In this document: positions 54,090 through 64,000 of the stretch, piece by piece
Numbering within the stretch: the stretch's first letter is position 1
How the letters are laid out: each line of letters begins with the position of its first letter
Source: Capra hircus
Taxonomy: Eukaryota; Chordata; Mammalia; Artiodactyla; Bovidae
Direction: 5' to 3'
Length of the DNA: 64,000 nucleotides
Assembly: GCF_001704415.2 (NCBI RefSeq)
Contig: NC_030816.1
Span: forward strand, 83,082,713-83,146,712
Translations under genes and position numbers: made by a program
Notes under the pieces: model-generated
What the model was told of the DNA's origin: nothing
The model's database searches: none
What the model saw: the letters and a program-made list of their open reading frames with translations, nothing else

Positions 54090-55320
54090 GTGTGCAGATT
54101 GATGGTATGATATACATGAATATTCATTGTGAATGAAAGTCACTGCAACCAAACCAATGAACACATTCATCGCTTCACATGGTTACCATTACTGTATGTG
54201 TGTATGTTTACATGATGAAAACACTCAGAATCTATCCTCTTTATAAATGTCAAGTATACAGGACTCTATTGTAACTAAATTCAGCATACTCTACATTAGA
54301 TCTCCAGAACCCATTCATCCTACATAACTGAAATTTGGTACCCTTGACTGGAATCTTCCATTTCCCCTCCCCCCAGTCCCTGGTAAATATTCTACTCTCT
54401 ACAAGTTCAGCTTTTTAGATTCCATGTATGTAAGATCATACAATGTTGGTCTTTCTGTGTCTGGCTTATTTCCCTTAGTATAATGTCCTCCAGGTCTCCC
54501 CAAGCTGTAGCAAATAGCAACATTTCTTTTGTTTTTGTTTTTTTTTCAAGCAGAATAATATTCCTTTGTGTATACAAACCACAGTCTCTTTATCCATTCA
54601 TCTTTCAGTGGACACTTGTGTTGCTTCCCTGTCTTGGCTATTTTCAATACCACTGTAGCCAACTTAAGGAGTGCAGGTATCTCTTCGAGATCCAGCTCAG
54701 TTCTTTTGGGTAAATACCCAGATGTGGGATGATATGATGGGTTAACTTTTCACAGACCCATACTGAATCTCCATACTGTTTTCCATAGCAGCTGCTGCTG
54801 TTGCTGCTCCTGCTGCTAAGTCACTTCAGTCGTGTCTGACTCTGTGCGACCCCATAGACGGCCGCCCACCAGGCTCCCCATCCCTGGGATTTTCTAGGCA
54901 AGAATACTGGAGTGGGTTGCCATTTCCTTCTCCAATGCATGAATGTGGAAAGTGAAAGTAAAGTCACTCAGTCATGCCCGACTCTTAGGGACCCCATGGA
55001 CTATAGCCCACCAGGCTCCTCCATCCATGGGATTTTCCAGGCAAGAGTACTGGAGTGGGTTGCCATCGCCTTCTCTGATAGCAGCTGCACTAGTATACAA
55101 ATCCCACCAACAGTGCACGAGGGTTCCAATTTTTGCTCATCCTTGCCAACACTTGTCATCTTTTGCTGTTTTTAATTATCATTATACTAACAGGTGTGAG
55201 GTGATATCTCATTGTGGTTTTGATTTGCATTTCCCTCTTGATCACTGATGTTGAGCAACTTTTCATGGACCTCTTGGCCAGTAAATCTTCTTTGGAAAAA
55301 TATGTCAATTTTCAATGGGA
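54090..55320 (-). mobile_element. Old L1, 3' UTR to ORF2 end, split by Bov-A2
   Basis: TACATTAGATCTCCAGAACCC, CAGTCCCTGGTAAATATTC, TAATGTCCTCCAGGTC, TTATCCATTCATCTTTCAG, then CCCACCAACAGTGCACGAGG, GGTGTGAGGTGATATCTCATT and TTTGATTTGCATTTCCCTC: the reversed order of the L1 3' end. Better preserved than the 26 kb L1. Confidence 0.88.
54796..55077 (-). mobile_element. Bov-A2 SINE with TSD
   Basis: Reversed pair of monomers with a (GCT)n end. TSD ATAGCAGCTGC perfect (54785-54795 and 55078-55088). Confidence 0.96.
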
Positions 55321-56060
55321 ACTGAGGAGTTTCAGAACCAAGTAGAATGTTAGCATTAAGCCATCCAAGCCCTTCAGTTGTTGGGCAGAGCTTAATGCAC
55401 AGTAAGGATCTTGGCTGTCCTAGGTTGCAGAGAGAGAGTGTGGCAGGCAGAGCACTTTCTCCTCCAGAAGGGAAGCTCTGCTAGTTATGGTTCTTGTGCT
55501 TCTGGAAATAAGCATCTGAGTTGCCAGTGGCAAGTTTCATGGGGCTGCAGTTGGCTGATAACCCTATATCTCTGCGTCCAAGGCTGAGTTATCCATGCAC
55601 GGCTCATGATCACTCCCCAGAGACCATGGCCACTAAAGTCTGCCAGCAGTCACCCCCACAATGAGTGTGGTTTCATTTCTTTGACAATGATCTGGAAGAA
55701 AGAATGGAGAACACTCCATCCAGCTTGGTAGATGCTGCTGAGGGAGGCAGAACAGCTAGCATCTTGGAAGAAAGATGCAGAATTCAGCCACTTGGATGAG
55801 TTAGACAAATGATTCAAAGGGGAAAAAAAAAACAAACAAGATGAAGTTTGCCAGGAGTAAGATTAAAAAATAGCATCACACATGCCCAGAGGATAAAGAT
55901 TCAACAGGTAGAGCTCAGAAGAAACAAAGGAACCAAGAAAAGACAATTGCTTCCAAAAGTTGGGAAATTATTGGCCTATTACTGTCAGTTTGGGTCTCAA
56001 AATTCCTATAATATTGTATATAACTTAGATCTTTGTAATTATTAAAATTGAACTAAAGAG
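55321..56060. other. Unassigned sequence
   Basis: No young repeat or gene. An A10 run lies at about 55821-55832. The + frame 55848-56045 has no recognised domain. Confidence 0.35.
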
Positions 56061-56312
56061 AGCTGCTGCTGCTGCTAAGTCACTTCAGTCGTGTCCAACT
56101 CTGGGCAACCCCCTAGACGGCAGCCCACCAGGCTCCCCCGTCCCTGGGATTCTCCAGGCAAGAACACTGGAGTGGGTTGCCATTTCCTTCTCCAATGCAT
56201 GAAAGTGAAAAGTGAAAGTGAAGTTGCTCAGTCGTGTCCGACTCTTAGCGACCCCATGGACTGCGGCCCACCAGGCTCCTCCATCCATGGGATTTTCCAG
56301 GCAAGAGTACTG
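56061..56312 (-). mobile_element. Bov-A2 SINE, 5'-truncated
   Basis: Reversed, with (GCT)4 at the left. The second monomer stops at AGGCAAGAGTACTG, short of the usual ttgccattgccttctcc end. Confidence 0.93.
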
Positions 56313-56430
56313 CTAGGAATAAGAAAAAGAATGAAAGGAGATAAGAAATATACCTTACATAGGAAAGATGAAGAATAGAAGGACAAAAGGTTTGAGTAGT
56401 GTCATGACCATTCAACAGTTTTTTAAAGAA

Positions 56431-56660
56431 AGGCCACCTCATTCAAAGAGCCCACTCATTGGAAAAGACCCTGATGCTGGGAAAGATTGAAGGCAGGAGG
56501 AGAAGGGGAAGACAGAGGATGAGACGGTTGGATGGCATCACCAACTCAATGGACATGGGTTTGAGTAAACTCTGGAAGTGATGAAGCACCGGGAAGCCTG
56601 ATGTGTCGTAGTCCATGGGGTCACAAAGAGTCAGACACAACTGAGCAACTGAGCAGCAAC
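56431..56660 (+). mobile_element. BovB 3' end
   Basis: From GGCCACCTCATTCAAAGAGC to CACAACTGAGCAACTGAGC. An older copy with a small loss near 56575. Confidence 0.92.
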
Positions 56661-56963
56661 AAAGATGAGAATATATCAATAAACGAACATAATGTCTTTA
56701 CCGCTTTAAGGTGTTCAAAGAATAAATATTGGGAAAACTGGTTTGTCTTCACTTTTTAAAAGAATTAATGAAGCCAGGAGGGGCAGAGCTCAGCTGACCT
56801 ACAAAGAGGAGTCTGTGGTCTGGGAGTGTCATCCAAACCATTTGCATGACAGGGGGAACAAACAAGATTCTTAGAAAAATGGACGGGGCCTCATAGGAGA
56901 TCTGTTAATGATTTGGATTAAGATTCGCTTGAACAATCTAAGCACAGTGGATAAATCTCCTGT
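56661..56963. other. Single-copy sequence
   Basis: Nothing recognised. Confidence 0.4.
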
Positions 56964-56975
56964 AGTAGAGTTGAG

Positions 56976-57243
56976 CGGAGAAGGCGATGGCACCCACTCC
57001 AGTACTCTTGCCTGGAAAATCCCATGAACAGAGGAGGCTGGTGGGCTGTGGTCCATGGGTCGCTAAGAGTCGGACACAACTGAGCGACTTCACTTTCACT
57101 TTTCACTTTCATGCACTGGAGAAGGAAATGGCAACCCACTCCAGTGTTCTTGCCTGGAGAACCCCAGGGACGGCAGAGCCTGGTGGGCTGCCATCGATGT
57201 GAACGCACAGAGTCGGACACGACTGAAGCGACTTAGCAGCAGC
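56976..57243 (+). mobile_element. Bov-A2 SINE with TSD
   Basis: Two + monomers (GGAGAAGGCGATGGCACCC start) with a (GCA)n tail. TSD AGTAGAGTTGAG perfect (56964-56975 and 57244-57255). Confidence 0.96.
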
Positions 57244-57255
57244 AGTAGAGTTGAG

Positions 57256-57969
57256 GGACAGGAGTCGCTGGTAGTTGTAGATCCCAGATCTGTAGATTGC
57301 TGCTAATAGAGTTATTTTGTTTCTTTTAAGAGCTTACTCCATAAGGATATCTACTCTACTCTTGGGTTTTTTTAATGTAGTTTTTATTTTGTAAGTGTGG
57401 TTTGGAAAATTCCCAGGTATGCTCTGGATCTCAGAATAGACACACATACATCCTAAGCGCTGAGAATGCAGGAAGGGGGCCCCGGTGGCTGCTGCCCCCT
57501 GGTGGTGAGGGTCCAGCAGCGTACAGAAAGAACACCGGTTGCAGGGACCCAGGTGACAGAGGCAGCTTCAAGTTTAGAAACAACAGATCCAGGGTTTAGT
57601 CACTGCAAATGCCCCACGTTGATGTAAGCACTCATATCTGCGAGCCTCGTGACTGTGTTCAGGTCCTCAGACCTCTTCCACTGTGAGAGGCTGGCTGGAT
57701 ACTATATTTTTGCTTGCAGTCTGGAGGGAGGCTGGTGAGCAGTTGATTGCTGGAGCCCCCTACATGCTTCTGTGAAAAGAGAAAAGAGAGACACTTCCAG
57801 AAACATGGTGAAAAATCGCCATGCACAACTTAGTGGTAAAGAAACCCTGAAACACAAGGTAAATAGCGGGAGAGATGAAAGGCAGAGAACTGATGTTCTC
57901 TTGAGCTCCAAATCTCCCCCTCTTCTCCACTGCCCCTACCAACCTTCCCCACTCCTCACATCCAAATGC
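57256..57969. other. Single-copy sequence
   Basis: No gene. Contains the CTCF-like site at 57492-57505. Short open frames without domains. Confidence 0.4.
57492..57505 (-). promoter_or_regulatory. CTCF-like motif (-)
   Basis: CTGCCCCCTGGTGG on +, i.e. CCACCAGGGGGCAG on -, a very good match to the CTCF core pattern. It lies in single-copy sequence. Binding not shown. Confidence 0.6.
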
Positions 57970-58150
57970 GCTACTCATTCTATGAAGCCACCATCACCCT
58001 AATACCAAAACCTGACAAAGATGCTACAAAAAAAGAAAACTACAGGCCAATATCACTGATGAACATAGATGCAAAAATCCTCAACAAAATTCTAGCAATC
58101 AGAATCCAACAACACATTAAAAAGATCATACACCATGAAGAAACAAATCA
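57966..58150 (+). pseudogene. L1 ORF2 RT fragment
   Basis: The frame encodes FYEATITLIPKPDKDATKK, ENYRPISLMNIDAKILNKIL and ARIQQ/IKKIIHH-type sequence: the early RT blocks of L1 ORF2p, before the catalytic Asp residues. It then runs into 3' UTR sequence. Not functional. Confidence 0.92.
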
Positions 58151-58354
58151 CCAGTCTATGTCCGATGCAGGATACAGGATGCTTGGGGCTGGTGTACGGG
58201 GATGACCCAGAGAGATGTTATGGGGAGGGAGGTGGGAGGGGGGGTTCATATTTGGGAACGCATGTACATCCGTGATAGATTCATGTCAATGTATGGCAAA
58301 ACCAATACAGTATTGTAAAGTAAAATATAGTAAAAATAAAAATTTAATTTAAAA
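57970..58354 (+). mobile_element. Ruminant L1 with internal deletion
   Basis: The left part (57970-58150) is ORF2 RT sequence; the right part (58151-58354) is the L1 3' UTR and tail (CCAGTCTATGTCCGATGCAGG to AAAAATTTAATTTAAAAAAA). The remaining RT, C-terminus and UTR start are absent. AAATGC on both sides (57964-57969, 58355-58360) may be a short TSD. Confidence 0.85.
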
Positions 58355-58360
58355 AAATGC

Positions 58361-58782
58361 ACTCTCACGATTCCCCTACCTTGAAAGCTTGTGACCTGAA
58401 GTAGTGACTTCACCCCACCGTCACTCATCCACAGCGATCACAAAGTAACTGGGCCCTCATGGGTCAAGGGGGTTGACTGAAGGGCCCTGAAGCTCCATCC
58501 TGATCCTGATCTGTGCATGACGTGACTAAGGTTAGAGATCTGGACCGTGACCGGAAGTGAACAAGAGCCCTGGAAGAAGTTCAGTGGGAGAGCAGAGACC
58601 AGGGGTGACAGTGGGCCAGCCCACAAGTTCCCGCATGAAGGAGGCACAGAGGAAGTCCAACAGCTCTGCTCAGGGTCAGAACTCACCCAGCACAGGGTGG
58701 CACTCAGACTGGTGAGGATGATTCATCGTCATCAAATCACTCTCTGTATACGATTGATAGTATGGGCAGGAATGATAGCTGT
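58361..58782. other. Single-copy sequence
   Basis: The + frame 58547-58951 runs into a SINE and has no recognised domain. Confidence 0.4.
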
Positions 58783-58953
58783 GGCCTTCCCTGGTGGCTC
58801 ACCTGTAAAGAATCCGCCTGCCAATGCAGGGGACTCGAGTTTGATCTGTGGGCTGGAAGATCCCCTGGAGAAGGAAATGGCCACCCATTTCAGTATTCTT
58901 GCTACGGTTTCTATGCGAGTCACAAAGACTTGGACACGGCTTAGCGACTGAGT
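58783..58953 (+). mobile_element. Bov-tA SINE with deletion
   Basis: Head GGCCTTCCCTGGTGGCTCAC, B box GTTTGATCTG (degraded), a loss in the body (TGCTACGGTTTCTATGCGAG), tail GGACACGGCTTAGCGACTG. Confidence 0.9.
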
Positions 58954-58961
58954 AAGGATGC

Positions 58962-59158
58962 CAGTTCCCTTGTGGCTCAGCTGGTAAAGAATTCGCCTGC
59001 AATGCGGGAGACCTGGGTGCAATCCTTGGGTTGGGAAGACCGCCTGGAGAAGGGAAAGGCTACCCACTCCAGCACTCTGGTCTGGAGAATTCCGTGGACT
59101 GTATAGTACATGGGGTCGCAAAGAGTCGGACACGACTGAGCAATTATCACTTTCACTT
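58962..59158 (+). mobile_element. Bov-tA SINE
   Basis: Head GTTCCCTTGTGGCTCAGCTG, B box GGTGCAATCC, tail GACACGACTGAGCAATTATC. Lies just after the previous copy, same strand. Confidence 0.93.
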
Positions 59159-59479
59159 AGAGACTAAACAGCAACAACCACGAGAGCTGTAGCATTCTAC
59201 CTAAGAGAACTGGCGGACTGCATGGATAGCTACCAACCAACCAGGACTCAAGGTGAAAATCACTTGCAGCCTCACCTACCAGACAAAGAGGAAGAAATCA
59301 TCAAACTAGACCAACCTGGAATTGGAATTAAGTCTGGGAAGAGCCCCCAGGACTCTTCAATCCAACAGAAGTAGCAGTCCTCACAATCAAGGCCAAGAGG
59401 CAGGAATGGAAACCTGGAGGCCAGTCCTTGCCCAAAACTTCAGCCACACGCTGGCAACTTACATGCATTGATTACCTAC
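59159..59479. other. Single-copy sequence
   Basis: Nothing recognised. Confidence 0.4.
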
Positions 59480-59658
59480 CTATGCTGTGAATTTGACATT
59501 GAACATCTCATCCTCCCCATGTGAAGAAAGGTTATCGGGGTCCCCATTTTGGAGATGAGGAAGCAGAGCCTCAGAGAGCAGCCTGTGGTGACTTCACTCA
59601 TAGGAGATGAAATCAAGATGAGGCCAAGGCACCCTGACTCTAGAACTCAGTGCTTTTA
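59480..59658 (+). mobile_element. MIR fragment
   Basis: CCCATTTTGGAGATGAGGAAG, CAGAGCCTCAGAGAGCAGCC and CACCCTGACTCTAGAACTC follow MIR order. Confidence 0.75.
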
Positions 59659-59726
59659 TTCCACTTTTTCCAGTTTTACTGAAGCATAGTTGACAAATAA
59701 ATTGGATATATTTAAGATGTCTAACA

Positions 59727-59797
59727 AGGATGTTTGGCAGAAAACAACAAAATTCTGTACAGCAATTATCCTTCAATTAAAAAACAAATTTTTTTAA
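59727..59797 (+). mobile_element. 71-base L1 3' tip with TSD
   Basis: Only the last bases of a ruminant L1 (GGCAGAAAACAACAAAATTC, GCAATTATCCTTCAATT, A-rich tail). TSD AAGATGTCTAACA (59714-59726) and AAGATGTCCAACA (59798-59810). An extremely 5'-truncated insertion. Confidence 0.93.
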
Positions 59798-59813
59798 AAG
59801 ATGTCCAACATGA

Positions 59814-59861
59814 TTATATATATATGTGTGTGTATGTGTGTGTGTGTGTGTGTGTGTGCAC
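59814..59861. repeat. (TA)n(TG)n microsatellite
   Basis: ATATATATAT followed by mostly TG repeats with one TATG break, in the old L1 3' end. Confidence 0.97.
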
Positions 59862-59940
59862 ACTGTGAAATGATTACTACAATCAAGTTACAATCCATCA
59901 CCTCACATAGTTACCGGTTTAAAAGTTATAGCTTCATATA

Positions 59941-60460
59941 TTGGCTCCCTTAAGGAAGTCCCATGGATGAGATAAAGGAAATAGAATTAGATGGGGCAAA
60001 CTCAGCGCCCTGCCATACAGACACCAGGTAGACTCCGAGGGTACAGGTACAGGATGGCAGTCACCCGGTTCCTCTCAGTGCCTGCGGCTGGCTGTCTTTA
60101 GCTGTTTATAGCCCAATTCATTTCATTTCTTCTTTGGCCCTTGAATTACCCATCTCCTTTACTCTTCTCAGTCAAGCAAAGCTTTGACAAGTCCAAAGCT
60201 ACTTTTGACGGGTCCTTGCCCTTCAGAGTGTGGAAGTGCATGATCCTTCCACTCCTTCACTCGAACAGACCCTCCCCCCACAGAATTCTCCCTCACTTGA
60301 TCCAGGACCCTCTTCCTGTGAGCTCCAACCACATGGATTGACTTCATGAAGATGGTCAAGGTCCAAATACCCCTAAAACTTATTATGAAAAACTGTTGTT
60401 CAGCTTGATCTTCAGTTGGTGTTTGTTCAGAGAAAACAGCAAGAGTCATTTGTGTCTTCT
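59941..60460. other. Single-copy sequence
   Basis: No gene or repeat recognised. The - frame 60168-60449 (93 codons) is unassigned. Confidence 0.4.
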
Positions 60461-60473
60461 TTGAAGGAATATG

Positions 60474-60754
60474 CTGCTGCTGCTACTGCTGCTAAGTTGC
60501 TTCAGTCATGTCCGACTCCGTGCGACCCCACAGACGGCAGCCCACCAGCCTCTGCCATCCCTGGGATTCTCCAGGCAAGAACACTGGAGTGGGTTGCCAT
60601 TTCTTTCTCCAACGCATGAAAGTGAAAAGTGAAAGTGAAGCTGCTCAGCCGTGTCCGACTCTTCAAAACCCCAAGGACCTCAGCCTACCAGGCTCCTCCG
60701 CTCATGGGATTTCCCAGGCAAGAGTACTGGAGTGGATTGCCATTCCCTTCTCCG
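60474..60754 (-). mobile_element. Bov-A2 SINE with TSD
   Basis: Reversed pair of monomers with (GCT)n at the left. TSD TTGAAGGAATATG (60461-60473) and TTGAAGGATTATG (60755-60767). Confidence 0.96.
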
Positions 60755-60767
60755 TTGAAGGATTATG

Positions 60768-61135
60768 AACCATCACCAAAGCCCATTTGAGGCCTTGAGT
60801 ATAGTCAGAGCAAAGGAATCTTTGTGTGCCCAGCTGAAGACTAGGGTAACACCTCTGTCTACTGTTGGATCATCAGATTCCCACTTTTGCTCCTATTGTC
60901 AACTTTCCAAGTTTGCATAAATAATCTTTATTATTCTACTTACTGTAAACTCCTTCAGAAAAGACGTCTGTTTTCCATAGTGCCTCATACACATCTCTGC
61001 CAATAGTATAAAATGAATAAATTTAATAAAATACATTAGCAAACTGTCAGTACAGTCAGATTTGAGGAATAGTCATTTTATAAAATTACATTTGTAACAA
61101 AGGTACACAGTCCAACTTCAACTAACAACTGCAGT
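60768..61135. other. Single-copy sequence
   Basis: Nothing recognised; AT-rich. Confidence 0.4.
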
Positions 61136-62243
61136 TCAGTTTTCGGTTCAGTCGCTCAGTCGTGTCTGACTCTTTGCGACCCCATGAATTGCAGCACGCC
61201 AGGCCTCCCTGTCCATCACCAACTCCCAGAGTTCACTCAGACTCACGTCCATTGAGCCAGTGATGCCATCCAGCCATCTCATCCTCTGTCGGCCCCTTCT
61301 CCTCCTGCCCCCAATCCCTCCCAGCATCAGAGTCTTTTCCAGTGAGTCAACTCCTCACATGAGGTGGCCAAAGTACTGGAGTTTCAGCTTCAGCATCATT
61401 CCCTCCAAAGAAATCCCAGGGTTGATCTCCTTCAGAATGGACTGGTTGGATCTCCTTGCAGTCCAAGGGACTCTCAAGAGTCTTTTCCAACACCACAGTT
61501 CAAAAGCATCAATTCTTCGGCGCTCAGCTTTCTTCACAGTCCAGCACTCACATCCATACATGACCACTGGAAAAACCATAGCCTGGACTAGACAGACTTT
61601 GGTGGCAAAGTAATGTCTCTGCTTTTGAACATACTATCTAAGTTGGTCATAACTTTTCTTCCAAGGAGTAAGAGTCTTTTAATTTCATGGCTGCAGTCAC
61701 CATCTGCAGTGATTTTGGAGCCCCCAAAAAATAAAGTCTGACATTGGTTCCACTGTTTTCCCATCTATTTCCCATGAAGTGATGGGACTGGATGCCATGA
61801 TCTTCATTTTCTGAATGTTGAGCTTTAAGCCAACTTTTTCACTCTCCTCTTTCACTTTCATCAAGAGGCTTTTTAGTTCCTCTTCACTTTCTGCCGTAAG
61901 GGTGGTGTCATCTGCATATCTGAGGTTATTGATATTTCTCCTGACAACTTGATTCCAGCTTGTGCTTCTTTCTTCCAGCCCAGCATTTCTCATGATGTAC
62001 TCTGCATAGAAGTTAAATAAGCAGGGTGACAATATACAGCCTTGATGTACTCTTTTTCCTATTTGGAACCAGTCTGTTGTTCCATGTCCAGTTCTAACTA
62101 TTGCTTCCTGACCTGCATATAGGTTTCTCAAGAGGCAGATCAGGTGGTCTGGTATTCCCATCTCTTTCAGAATTTTCCACAGTTTATTGTGATCCACACA
62201 GTCAAAGGCTTTGGCTTAGTCAATAAAGCAGAAATAGATGTTT
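61136..62243 (-). mobile_element. BovB, 1.1 kb, RT to 3' end
   Basis: Reversed copy close to the common BovB sequence. The minus frame 61697-62197 (166 codons) reads GCILSPCLFNFYAEYIM and LRYADD (YADD codons 61919-61908, intact). Damage: the Tyr codon in FIDYAKAF is TAA (about 62217), and the frame shifts at about 61970 and 61720. Relatively young but inactive. Confidence 0.95.
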
Positions 62244-62318
62244 ACCATGGCACTAAAACAGACCTCAGTTTCCCCAGTTGCTCGTTGTTGTGCCCTTTGT
62301 GTTGATGAGCCTCCAGCC

Positions 62319-62525
62319 TCTGCGGCTAACTTGCTGCAGTCGTGTCCGACTCTGTGTGACCCCATAGACTCTAGCCCACCAGGCTCCTCTGTCCATGGGA
62401 TTCTCCAGGCAAGAATACTGGATTGGGCTGCCATTTCCTTCTAGGGGAGATCCTCCCCACCCAGGGGTCAAACTCAGGTCTCTTATGTCTACCTGCATTG
62501 ACAGACAGATTCCCCCTAGGAAGCC
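62319..62525 (-). mobile_element. Bov-tA SINE
   Basis: Reversed element from GCGGCTAACTTGCTGCAGTC to CCCCTAGGAAGCCC, with small losses near 62440 and 62515. Confidence 0.9.
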
Positions 62526-63012
62526 CAATCTCTAGCCAGAAGATATTTAGAACATTCCTCAAAAAATACTTGATTAATTTTAAGAACTGGAGCTAAGTTA
62601 GTACTGGAACCTGATTATACACATCAGTTTCCACAGAGATTTAGAGGTACCTCCTGGGGGCCGTTAGCCTCTCCTTCACAAGAAGAACCCCAGTTTTTAG
62701 TTGGGACCATTGGTTCTCCAGCCTTTCCAGCAGCTAAAGGTAGGCACGTGACTAAGCTTCAGCCAGTGATGGATGATCAGAAATATATGCAGCTCCTGAA
62801 GTGTCTTTGGAGGGAAGGAGCTGGCCCCTCTCCCTCCTCCTTCCTGCCATCTGGAAAGGAAAGCTGGTGGCTGGACCTGATGATACAGAATCAAGACTTC
62901 ACCTTGGAAATGAAATTCACACATAGGAAAACAGTATCGAAGGCAGACTCAGTGCTAAGGCCAGGGGACCGCCCACCAGCTCCAACCGTGCCCACGACTG
63001 CCCGCCTCTAGA
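62526..63012. other. Unassigned sequence
   Basis: No gene recognised. 62690-62940 has the style of an ancient repeat but no clear match. Confidence 0.35.
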
Positions 63013-63022
63013 CTTCTGCATG

Positions 63023-63295
63023 CTGCCGCTGCTAAGCCACTTCAGTCATGTCCGACTCTGTGTGACTCCACAGACGGCAGCCCACCAGGCTCCCCCATCC
63101 CTGGGATTCTCCAGGCAAGAACACTGGAGTGGGTTGCCATTTCCTTCTCCAATGCATGAAAGTGAGAAGTCAAAGTGAAGTCGCTCAGTCGTGTCCGACT
63201 CTTAGCGACCACATGGACTGCAGCCTACCAGGCTCCTCCGTCCATGGGATTTTCCAGGCAAGAGTGCTGGATTGAGGTGTTATCACCTTCTCAGT
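63023..63295 (-). mobile_element. Bov-A2 SINE with TSD
   Basis: Reversed pair of monomers, short GCTGCCGCTGCT left end. TSD CTTCTGCATG (63013-63022 and 63296-63305). Confidence 0.95.
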
Positions 63296-63305
63296 CTTCT
63301 GCATG

Positions 63306-63850
63306 AGACAGAGAAAAAACATTTAACTTCTCCTGGAGAGAGGGCTTCTCCGTTGCTCCCAGGCAAATCTAATTCAAGCCAAACTCAACCTGACATAGCA
63401 AGCCCTCCAGCCTTGCAGGTGTGTTTTTTAAGTTGATGAAAATGCAGTGATGCAGATTACTCTTAATGAGTCCACTGGGAGGAACTCCAGCAGTTAAAAG
63501 AGAATTCAGGCTCACAGGGTCTAGCCCCAGGTAGCAATTTCTAGCACGCTTTACAATGTACAGCATAAACTGACTGGGTTCGGTCCTAAACTCTCTCCCA
63601 TATCAAAACTCCCCTCCCCTTTAGGAGAATTTCACATTCCTTTTGATCTGGGTGAAATTCCTACAGCTGCCCTCTAGCCCTGCCCATTTCCCAAGTGGGG
63701 CAATGAGGGAGGCCCTGAAAACAACCTGTCAATCATAGTTTCTGTATGAGACCAGCTCCGTTCCCAGGGCCTTCCTAGGGAATTGCCCCTGCCTGTCCTG
63801 CTTTCTGAAACATCATGACCCTCATAAATGAAGCTGCCTGGAGGAGGAAA
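63306..63850. other. Single-copy sequence
   Basis: No gene or repeat recognised. It contains a weaker CTCF-like core on - (CTAGAGGGCAGC, 63666-63677). Confidence 0.4.
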
Positions 63851-64000
63851 GGGGCATCCCAGATAGTGCTGGTGGTAAAGAACCCACCTCCCAATGCAGG
63901 GGCTTAAAGAGACACGGGTTCGATCCCCGGGTCAGGAAGATCTCCTGGAAAAGGGAATGGCAACCTGCTCCAGTATTCTTGCCTGGGGAGTCCCATGGAC
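63851..64000 (+). mobile_element. Bov-tA SINE, cut by the window end
   Basis: Head GGGGCATCCCAGATAGTGC, B box GGTTCGATCCC (consensus-like), body to GGGGAGTCCCATGGAC at the last base. The 3' part lies beyond the window. Confidence 0.93.

Larger units (their letters stand above)
59660..59940 (-). mobile_element. Old L1 3' end split by a short L1
   Basis: CCAGTTTTACTGAAGCATAG, TTGACAAATAAATTGG, then after the insert AACATGATTATAT, a TG run, TGAAATGATTACTACAATC and ATCCATCACCTCACATAG. Confidence 0.78.

Noticed and set aside
1..64000. CRISPR array, operons, phage or plasmid functions
   Set aside because: No regularly spaced identical repeats, no compact gene arrangement and no ribosome-binding sites; all signs are of a mammalian genome.

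Overview
This window is nuclear DNA of a bovid ruminant (cattle, sheep, goat or buffalo type). The evidence is the repeat content: many BovB (RTE-type) LINEs, tRNA-derived Bov-tA SINEs, two-monomer Bov-A2 SINEs carrying (GCT)n, CHR-type cetartiodactyl SINEs and ruminant L1 3' ends. They sit among older mammalian repeats (L2, MIR, old L1, one MLT1-type LTR). I cannot decide the species from the sequence. Repeat families are called from remembered consensus features, not from a library search, so boundaries are usually good to about 10-20 bases except where a target-site duplication (TSD) fixes them. I recognise no cellular protein-coding gene, rRNA gene or functional tRNA gene. The window reads as intergenic or intronic DNA. 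Layout. 1-9 kb: mostly single-copy sequence with scattered SINEs, a tandem pair of perfect CRE palindromes (1.6 kb) and a CTCF-like site (6.5 kb). 9-12.6 kb: an old L1 on + broken by a Bov-tA and two BovB copies. 13.3-14.4 kb: an old L1 3' end broken by three Bov-tA inserts. 15-21.8 kb: several BovB 3' ends, one split by a ruminant L1 with an intact TSD. 22-26 kb: L2 pieces and a probable solo LTR. 26-31.5 kb: old L1 with BovB copies in both orientations, one nested head-on in another. 31.5-37.2 kb: the least repetitive stretch, including the most GC- and CpG-rich DNA of the window (34.7-37 kb), with candidate splice signals. 37-41.6 kb: SINEs and old L1. 42.1-44.8 kb: the longest BovB copy (2.7 kb; endonuclease and reverse transcriptase recognisable, but broken). 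45-52 kb: SINEs, L2, MIR and MLT1. 52.7-55.3 kb: a second BovB of the same lineage, followed by an old L1. 56-64 kb: Bov-A2 and Bov-tA copies, an internally deleted L1, a 71-base L1 insertion and a BovB with reverse-transcriptase remnants. By my tally BovB alone makes up roughly a fifth of the window. How it works together. The retrotransposons are fossils. All coding remnants I checked are truncated, frameshifted or carry stops, so no mobile system is active here. If the window has a function it is most likely regulatory: the duplicated CRE, the CTCF-like motifs (+ at 6.5 and 34.9 kb, - at 57.5 and 63.7 kb, a convergent layout) and the GC-rich 34.7-37 kb patch. I found no convincing new biological system; the findings are candidates, ranked by interest.
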